A stretch of 9,171 nucleotides of DNA from Haloferacaceae archaeon. GTDB lineage: Archaea; Halobacteriota; Halobacteria; Halobacteriales; Haloferacaceae. The notes under the pieces were generated by a model, which was not told the DNA's origin, did not search any database, and saw nothing but the letters and a program-made list of their open reading frames with translations. Numbering within the stretch: position 1 is the stretch's first letter; every line of letters begins with the position of its first letter. Where the stretch lies: contig PWFE01000048.1 in NCBI GenBank assembly GCA_003554115.1, positions 1-9,171 on the forward strand, read 5' to 3'. Both the position numbers and the translations under genes were made by a program. Below are positions 5,595 through 9,171 of this stretch, in pieces.

Positions 5595-6745
5595 AACTCG
5601 ACGAGTTCTGCGTCTACTTTTGTGCGTTCGATTGCACTGTCCAGCGAATAGTCAAACGACTCAACGAGGCTGCCGTCTCGGATCACTGGCTCCAACAACG
5701 CCTCGGCGCCATCCGGTCCTGCGGTGTCATGAAGTCCGACGTGGTGGCCGCCGTCGACGGTTCTGTACACCGATTTAACGCCTGAGAGCTTGCCGCGTTT
5801 GGCGATTGGCTCGCCATCGACAGCGACAATATCCAGCGCGAAGTCGACGGGATCAGCGTTCGAGATGTAGCTACCCACTCCGAAGCCGTCGGCTACATCC
5901 CGCAACTGCCGGAGATCGTCGGGTCCGAGCCCACCGCTGAGGAAGATGTCGACATCCTCGTGGCCGCGGGCGGCGAGTTCCCACCGCAGCTCTTGGACGA
6001 TATGCCGGAAATCCCCGCGGCGCGAACCGGTGGTGTCGATCCGGACGCCGTCAAGGCTGTCGCCGAGTGTTTCGACCGCTCGAAGCACTTCGTCTTTCTC
6101 ATCGCTGAACGTATCACAAAGTGCGATCCGGGGGACAGATTCGTCGACTGTTTCGTCGAACGCCCGCCAGGCGGCTTCCTGGTTGCCGGAGCCAAAACAG
6201 AGCAGCAGCGCATGCGGCATTGTGCCACTGGGATTGCGACCGATCACGTCGCCCGCCGCAACGTGCGAAAAGCCGTCCAGCCCGGCGAGCAGCGCGCTGC
6301 GTTCGACCACGGCCGTCATCGAGGGATGGACGTGGCGCGCGCCAAACGAAAACACCGCTGAGTCGGGGGCCGCACGTCGTGCTTCGAGCGCGGCGGTCGC
6401 AATGCCAGAGGCGTGGGATACCAAGCCGAGCAGCGATGTTTCCAGTCGGGCGAATTCGAGATATGGTCCCGTAATTCGGAGCACGGGTCCGCCGTCGAAC
6501 AGTCGACCCGGCGGAATGGCGTCGACATCGACATCGTAGCCAGCGAGAAGGGCGACGGCGTCTTTGATCCCCGCGAGGAGTTCGAACTCCCCGTCTGGAA
6601 ACTGATCTGCAGTCACTTCGGCGACGACCTGTGGGTTACGGTCGACAGCCTGTAGTGTGGCTTCGGTGCGTTCGAAGTAGGCGTCGGTCGCCCGCCCGCT
6701 GTGGATCGCTTCGGGCGAAACGATATCGAAATCCAGCTCAGTCAT
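5591..6745 (-). CDS. pncB: nicotinate phosphoribosyltransferase
   Basis: This 384-residue cytoplasmic enzyme of NAD salvage joins nicotinate and PRPP to give nicotinate mononucleotide, with ATP hydrolysis in many family members. Motifs in order: ATDAYF (19-24), FGARHVHPSM (134-143), GTMPHAL (174-180) whose His 178 is in the position of the family's phosphorylated histidine, CDTF (210-213), RIDTTGSRRGD (235-245), LSGGL (269-273) for phosphate binding, GVGSYI (289-294) and KLSGVKSVYR (319-328). The length matches the short archaeal type rather than the longer bacterial form. I chose ATG 6745 (MTELDFDIVSPEAI). An upstream TTG at 6772 would add nine Pro/Arg-rich residues and run into the TATA-like element. 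The C-terminal stop overlaps that of the AMMECR1 gene by two bases. No other NAD genes are adjacent. Confidence 0.94.
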   Translation of the reverse strand: MTELDFDIVSPEAIHSGRATDAYFERTEATLQAVDRNPQVVAEVTADQFPDGEFELLAGIKDAVALLAGYDVDVDAIPPGRLFDGGPVLRITGPYLEFARLETSLLGLVSHASGIATAALEARRAAPDSAVFSFGARHVHPSMTAVVERSALLAGLDGFSHVAAGDVIGRNPSGTMPHALLLCFGSGNQEAAWRAFDETVDESVPRIALCDTFSDEKDEVLRAVETLGDSLDGVRIDTTGSRRGDFRHIVQELRWELAARGHEDVDIFLSGGLGPDDLRQLRDVADGFGVGSYISNADPVDFALDIVAVDGEPIAKRGKLSGVKSVYRTVDGGHHVGLHDTAGPDGAEALLEPVIRDGSLVESFDYSLDSAIERTKVDAELVEF

Positions 6746-6768
6746 ACGCTCTGGTTGGGGTGGCGGTC

Positions 6769-6776
6769 TCAAAAAG
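6769..6776 (-). promoter_or_regulatory. TATA-like element of nicotinate phosphoribosyltransferase gene
   Basis: CTTTTTGA on the minus strand is centred about 28 bases before ATG 6745, with no Shine-Dalgarno site. It supports the shorter start and a leaderless transcript. Confidence 0.5.
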
Positions 6777-6828
6777 GAGGTGTTCGGTCGCGGAGTTGGG
6801 TCGGCCCGTTGTGGGTGGTACTCGAAGA

Positions 6829-8361
6829 CTAGTTGTGTCGACGAGCGGCCAGCGCCAGTACGACGAGGGCGGCGACCGTGGCGGCCACACCGAAGCCGGG
6901 CATATCGTCTTCCAGCGGCGAAGATTGCTCGACTGCGGTCGGATCGAGCGATGGATCGAGTTCGAACAGTTCGGCCTCGGTTTGCGCGTGAACGATTCGG
7001 ACTTGTGTGTCATCGGTCTCGACGGCGTAGGCCCCACTGAACGAGCCGTTTTCGACTACATACACGCCATCGGTTTCGGTCGCATCGTGGGCATCCAAGA
7101 TTGCGCCATAGGCTCGTGTGAACTCGTCGACGTCGTCGCGACTCTCCCACTCGATGGTCCAGACGTAGCCGTCATCGTCGCCGCGCTTGTAGGGGACCAA
7201 CTCATCGCCAGCCCAGCCATCCGAGGGCTCTGAGACGTAGTTGTACTGTTCGTACTCGTGGCTCGTCTCATGGATGAGATCTGGGTCGATCGTCTCGGCA
7301 CCGTACTCGCTGGCCTGATGCCAGAACATCACGAAGATTGAGGCCTCGCCGACGGTTTCAGCACCATCGAGGCCTTGGTCTGGATACCGCTCCCATCCCT
7401 CGGTCGGCTCGGGCGCTGGCTCGACCGCGGCTGGCTCGATGGGCTGGCGATGGATGAGTTCGCGTGTCGTTTTGGGTGGTTCTTCCATTCGGTCGTCGAC
7501 GCCACTCCAGCCCTCGTCCTCGATAATCTCGTGGACGTAGGCCGGCCCATCGGAGTACGGCTGGAGCATGGTGAACAGAATACCACGGTTGATATCGCCG
7601 CCCGAGCCACCGACGCCGCCGGGATCATCGAAACAGGACCACTCGCCGGATGCACAGCGTTCTTCGTACTGGTATTCGAGGTAGACGGCTTCGCCCTCGA
7701 CGATTCCGGTGACAGCCAGATCGCTGTCCTGGGTCTCACCACGGAACTGCGAGCCCCTCAGGTCGTGGCGCTGATCTTGGAGTGCGTGGGCGAACTCGTG
7801 CAACAGCGTCTGTTCGTTAACGGTCGGTTCGTTCGTTGAGTCGGAGATCAGGACGATCCGATCCTCGCTTGGCACATAAAAGCCGTTGACGGCCTCACCG
7901 ACGGTGCCGTCGATCGCATCGCCCGAGCGCTCATCATCGCCGACGACGAACAGCCCGTTCCAGACCTGATCGTTCCATCGCTCGAAATCATCGTCACTTC
8001 GGGTTGGTGTGGCGACATCGCTCTCGCGGAACTCCTCGCGACTCTGGATTTCGACCGGCACCTCGTCGGTGAACTGTTCGCCACGAAGGTACTCGACGCG
8101 TGCCATCGTCCGAGCGACCAGTGCGTCGAGTTCAGCTTCCGAGAGGGCTGTCGGCTCCTCGAAATCGAGGGTGTCGTCGTGACAGATCCCATCGACACAG
8201 CCGAGTTCGTCGGCCTCCGCAGAGGCGGTCGACTGAAGGATCGGTTGTGTCGCTGTCTGGGCGGGTTCGGCAGCCGACACCCCAACACCGGTGCCAGCAC
8301 CCACACCGACGCCGGTGGTACACAACAGCACAACGAGGAAACAGGCGAGGCGTCGGTTCAT
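6829..8361 (-). CDS. Hvo_1808-type surface protein, HExxH motif and PGF-CTERM anchor
   Basis: This 510-residue exported protein begins MNRRLACFLVVLLCTTG with an N-terminal signal (hydrophobic 5-20, small-residue cleavage area around ASAAEP near 30). Sec export seems likelier than Tat because the hydrophobic core follows the two arginines at once. The ectodomain contains LLHEFAHALQDQ (186-197), an HExxH zinc-protease signature at 188-192, followed by IVEGEAVYLE (220-229), which could give a third Glu ligand in gluzincin manner. Cys pairs C55/C60 and C236/C243 may form disulfides. The C-terminus has an acidic run, MPGFG (487-491), a hydrophobic helix (about 491-506) and a basic end (RRHN). This tripartite tail is processed by archaeosortase A, with lipid attachment. 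ATG 8361 is preferred over TTG 8394 because it places the signal peptide correctly. Peptidase activity is inferred from the motif only. Known relatives are annotated just as surface proteins. Confidence 0.88.
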   Translation of the reverse strand: MNRRLACFLVVLLCTTGVGVGAGTGVGVSAAEPAQTATQPILQSTASAEADELGCVDGICHDDTLDFEEPTALSEAELDALVARTMARVEYLRGEQFTDEVPVEIQSREEFRESDVATPTRSDDDFERWNDQVWNGLFVVGDDERSGDAIDGTVGEAVNGFYVPSEDRIVLISDSTNEPTVNEQTLLHEFAHALQDQRHDLRGSQFRGETQDSDLAVTGIVEGEAVYLEYQYEERCASGEWSCFDDPGGVGGSGGDINRGILFTMLQPYSDGPAYVHEIIEDEGWSGVDDRMEEPPKTTRELIHRQPIEPAAVEPAPEPTEGWERYPDQGLDGAETVGEASIFVMFWHQASEYGAETIDPDLIHETSHEYEQYNYVSEPSDGWAGDELVPYKRGDDDGYVWTIEWESRDDVDEFTRAYGAILDAHDATETDGVYVVENGSFSGAYAVETDDTQVRIVHAQTEAELFELDPSLDPTAVEQSSPLEDDMPGFGVAATVAALVVLALAARRHN

Positions 8362-8396
8362 GACGGGAAGGTCTGGGAGAACCGTGGGCGTCAACG

Positions 8397-8420
8397 GCTT
8401 TATCGATTGCTGTTATATCG
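8397..8420 (-). promoter_or_regulatory. promoter candidates of the surface protein gene
   Basis: Two TATA-like elements lie on the minus strand: CGATAAAGC (8405-8397) and CGATATAAC (8420-8412), about 40 and 55 bases before ATG 8361. Either would give a short leader without a Shine-Dalgarno site. They fill the gap after the thioesterase stop, suggesting the surface protein is not co-transcribed with it. Confidence 0.4.
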
Positions 8421-8436
8421 TGGACCGACAGCTGCG

Positions 8437-8880
8437 CTACTGTTTGGCAGCCCACTCGCGGGCGGCCGTCTGGAGTTCGGCGTCCCGGTCTGAGTCGACG
8501 GTGAGTTCCGGAACCTGCGTGGGCGTGCCATCTTCGCCAAGCGCGACAAAGACGAAGATGCTCTCGGTGGTCAGCGTCCGTTCGCCGGAGCGAGGCTCCT
8601 CACGGAACGCCCGGAGCCGGACGTTAATTGACGTCTCGCCGTGGTCGAAGACGTAGGCTTGAATAAACGCGGTGTCTCCCTGCGGGATGGGTCGACGGAA
8701 ATCCATCTGGTCGATGCTGGCGGTGACACAAGTTTTGCCCGCAAACCGCATGGCAGCCATCGCGCCAACCTCGTCCATCCACTTCATGACGATTCCTCCG
8801 TGGGCGGTCTCGTAGTTGTTGGTGTGGTTGGGCTGGACGCGATGGCGGTTCTCGATGAAGGTGTCTTCGACAGTCGGCAT
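8437..8880 (-). CDS. acyl-CoA thioesterase, hotdog fold (YciA/BACH type)
   Basis: This 147-residue cytoplasmic enzyme is predicted to hydrolyse acyl-CoA to free acid and CoA. The single hotdog domain shows NHTNNYETAHGGIVMKWMDE (18-37), with the HGG turn at the start of the central helix. Asp 36 and nearby Asn residues are the likely catalytic polar residues. TASIDQMDFRRPIPQGD (53-69) follows, where VTASIDQM and the FRRPI strand are typical of the medium/long-chain YciA/BACH group. The length is that of a single-domain member and would be expected to oligomerise. The substrate chain length cannot be read from sequence. Start ATG 8880 (MPTVEDTFIENRH) lies about 26 bases after a strong TATA-like element, so it is leaderless. 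The 154 bases to the next upstream gene on the strand make it a separate transcription unit. Confidence 0.93.
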   Translation of the reverse strand: MPTVEDTFIENRHRVQPNHTNNYETAHGGIVMKWMDEVGAMAAMRFAGKTCVTASIDQMDFRRPIPQGDTAFIQAYVFDHGETSINVRLRAFREEPRSGERTLTTESIFVFVALGEDGTPTQVPELTVDSDRDAELQTAAREWAAKQ

Positions 8881-8901
8881 GGTTTTAGTAGGTACAGGCT
8901 A

Positions 8902-8910
8902 CTTAAAAAT
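8902..8910 (-). promoter_or_regulatory. TATA-like element of the thioesterase gene
   Basis: ATTTTTAAG on the minus strand is centred about 26 bases before ATG 8880. It is the best match to a haloarchaeal TATA box in the window. Confidence 0.6.
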
Positions 8911-8988
8911 GAGGACGGAACGATGGAAACGGTCTTTTGGGCCTCGGAAGTAGGGTCGACTGGCCGATGACGAACCCACCGTGCTGAG

Positions 8989-9004
8989 ACGGGGTGGCAC
9001 CCGT
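8989..9004 (-). terminator. possible 3' hairpin of the oxidoreductase transcript
   Basis: ACGGG (8989-8993) and CCCGT (9000-9004) are complementary. In the minus-strand RNA this forms a 5-bp GC-rich stem with a 6-base loop, about 30 bases after the stop at 9035. No T-rich run follows, so a terminator role is weakly supported. Confidence 0.25.
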
Positions 9005-9034
9005 TGATGATGATCCCTATGAGTTCAGAGGTCG

Positions 9035-9171
9035 TTATTCGAGTTCCGGCTCGTTTTTCGGCGTGCCGTCGAGATGGAAATCCGCGGAGTTGTCCTGAGG
9101 GTCGTAGCCCAGAATCTCACGCGCAGGCTCAATATCGTAGTATTTCCGGTCGTTGTCCGAGATGCCGTAAA
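9035..9171 (-). CDS. extended SDR (NAD-dependent epimerase/dehydratase-like), C-terminal end only
   Basis: Only the last 44 residues and the TAA stop (9037-9035) are inside the window; the rest lies beyond the right edge. The frame reads YGISDNDRKYYDIEPA and then REILGYDPQDNSADFHLDG, ending in a charged tail (KNEPELE). The pattern of a D-x-E-xx-A/K-E-x-L-G-Y-x-P helix is the usual C-terminus of extended short-chain dehydrogenases, including the haloarchaeal NAD-dependent glucose-6-phosphate dehydrogenase and uronate dehydrogenase-like proteins. The Rossmann motif and catalytic YxxxK are out of view, so substrate and cofactor cannot be judged. It is on the same strand as the thioesterase but separated from it by 154 bases containing that gene's promoter. 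Confidence 0.75.
   Translation of the reverse strand, partial: YGISDNDRKYYDIEPAREILGYDPQDNSADFHLDGTPKNEPELE

Noticed and set aside
5946..6539. 197-codon plus-strand Ser/Arg-rich ORF
   Set aside because: It is antisense to nicotinate phosphoribosyltransferase; Ser/Arg/Pro-rich shadows are typical opposite acidic genes.
6743..6772. Upstream TTG start for nicotinate phosphoribosyltransferase
   Set aside because: It would add nine Pro/Arg-rich residues and overlap the TATA-like element; ATG 6745 fits the family N-terminus.
6631..7233. 200-codon plus-strand ORF
   Set aside because: It overlaps the antisense of two real genes and the promoter between them, with no recognisable domain.
6829..8361. 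Lipobox-type lipoprotein signal in the surface protein
   Set aside because: The early Cys (residue 14) follows Leu-Leu rather than Gly, Ala or Ser and sits inside the hydrophobic core; the PGF tail is the better anchor.
8359..8394. Upstream TTG start for the surface protein
   Set aside because: It would put 11 residues, including Asp and Pro, before a signal peptide that starts naturally at ATG 8361.

Overview
The window looks like chromosomal DNA of an extremely halophilic archaeon (class Halobacteria). Four things point that way. The predicted proteins are rich in Asp and Glu. The RNase P RNA has an archaeal form. Most genes have an A/T-rich TATA-like element about 26-28 bases before the start codon and no Shine-Dalgarno site, which fits leaderless mRNAs. 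One surface protein carries a haloarchaeal PGF-type C-terminal sorting tail. I cannot assign a genus. I see no insertion sequence, CRISPR array, tRNA or phage gene.

Layout. Positions 1-663 (+) hold the C-terminal part of a 5-formyltetrahydrofolate cyclo-ligase-like protein whose start lies before the window. A 77-residue acidic protein (664-897, -) abuts it stop to stop. It is divergent from a DUF389 membrane protein (1027-2322, +), which converges on a short MscS-like membrane protein (2328-3068, -). A stretch of about 345 bases without a gene follows. Next come the Nog1-family GTPase (3414-4385, -) and, 70 bases upstream on the same strand, the RNase P RNA gene (about 4455-4878, -). Divergent from rnpB is an AMMECR1-domain protein (4992-5594, +). 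It shares overlapping stop codons with nicotinate phosphoribosyltransferase (5591-6745, -). The rest is on the minus strand: a large surface protein with HExxH and PGF motifs (6829-8361), an acyl-CoA thioesterase (8437-8880), and the last 44 residues of an extended SDR oxidoreductase (9035 to the window end).

Most genes are housekeeping and appear to be separately promoted. The clearest functional link is rnpB beside nog1: tRNA 5' processing next to large-subunit ribosome assembly. The cyclo-ligase-like protein and nicotinate phosphoribosyltransferase belong to cofactor metabolism but are not adjacent. I found no clear undescribed multi-gene system. The items most worth checking are a possible pseudoknot directly after the nog1 stop codon, the putative surface metalloprotease, the cyclo-ligase-like protein whose signature resembles the non-canonical paralogues, and an inverted repeat bracketing the DUF389 promoter.
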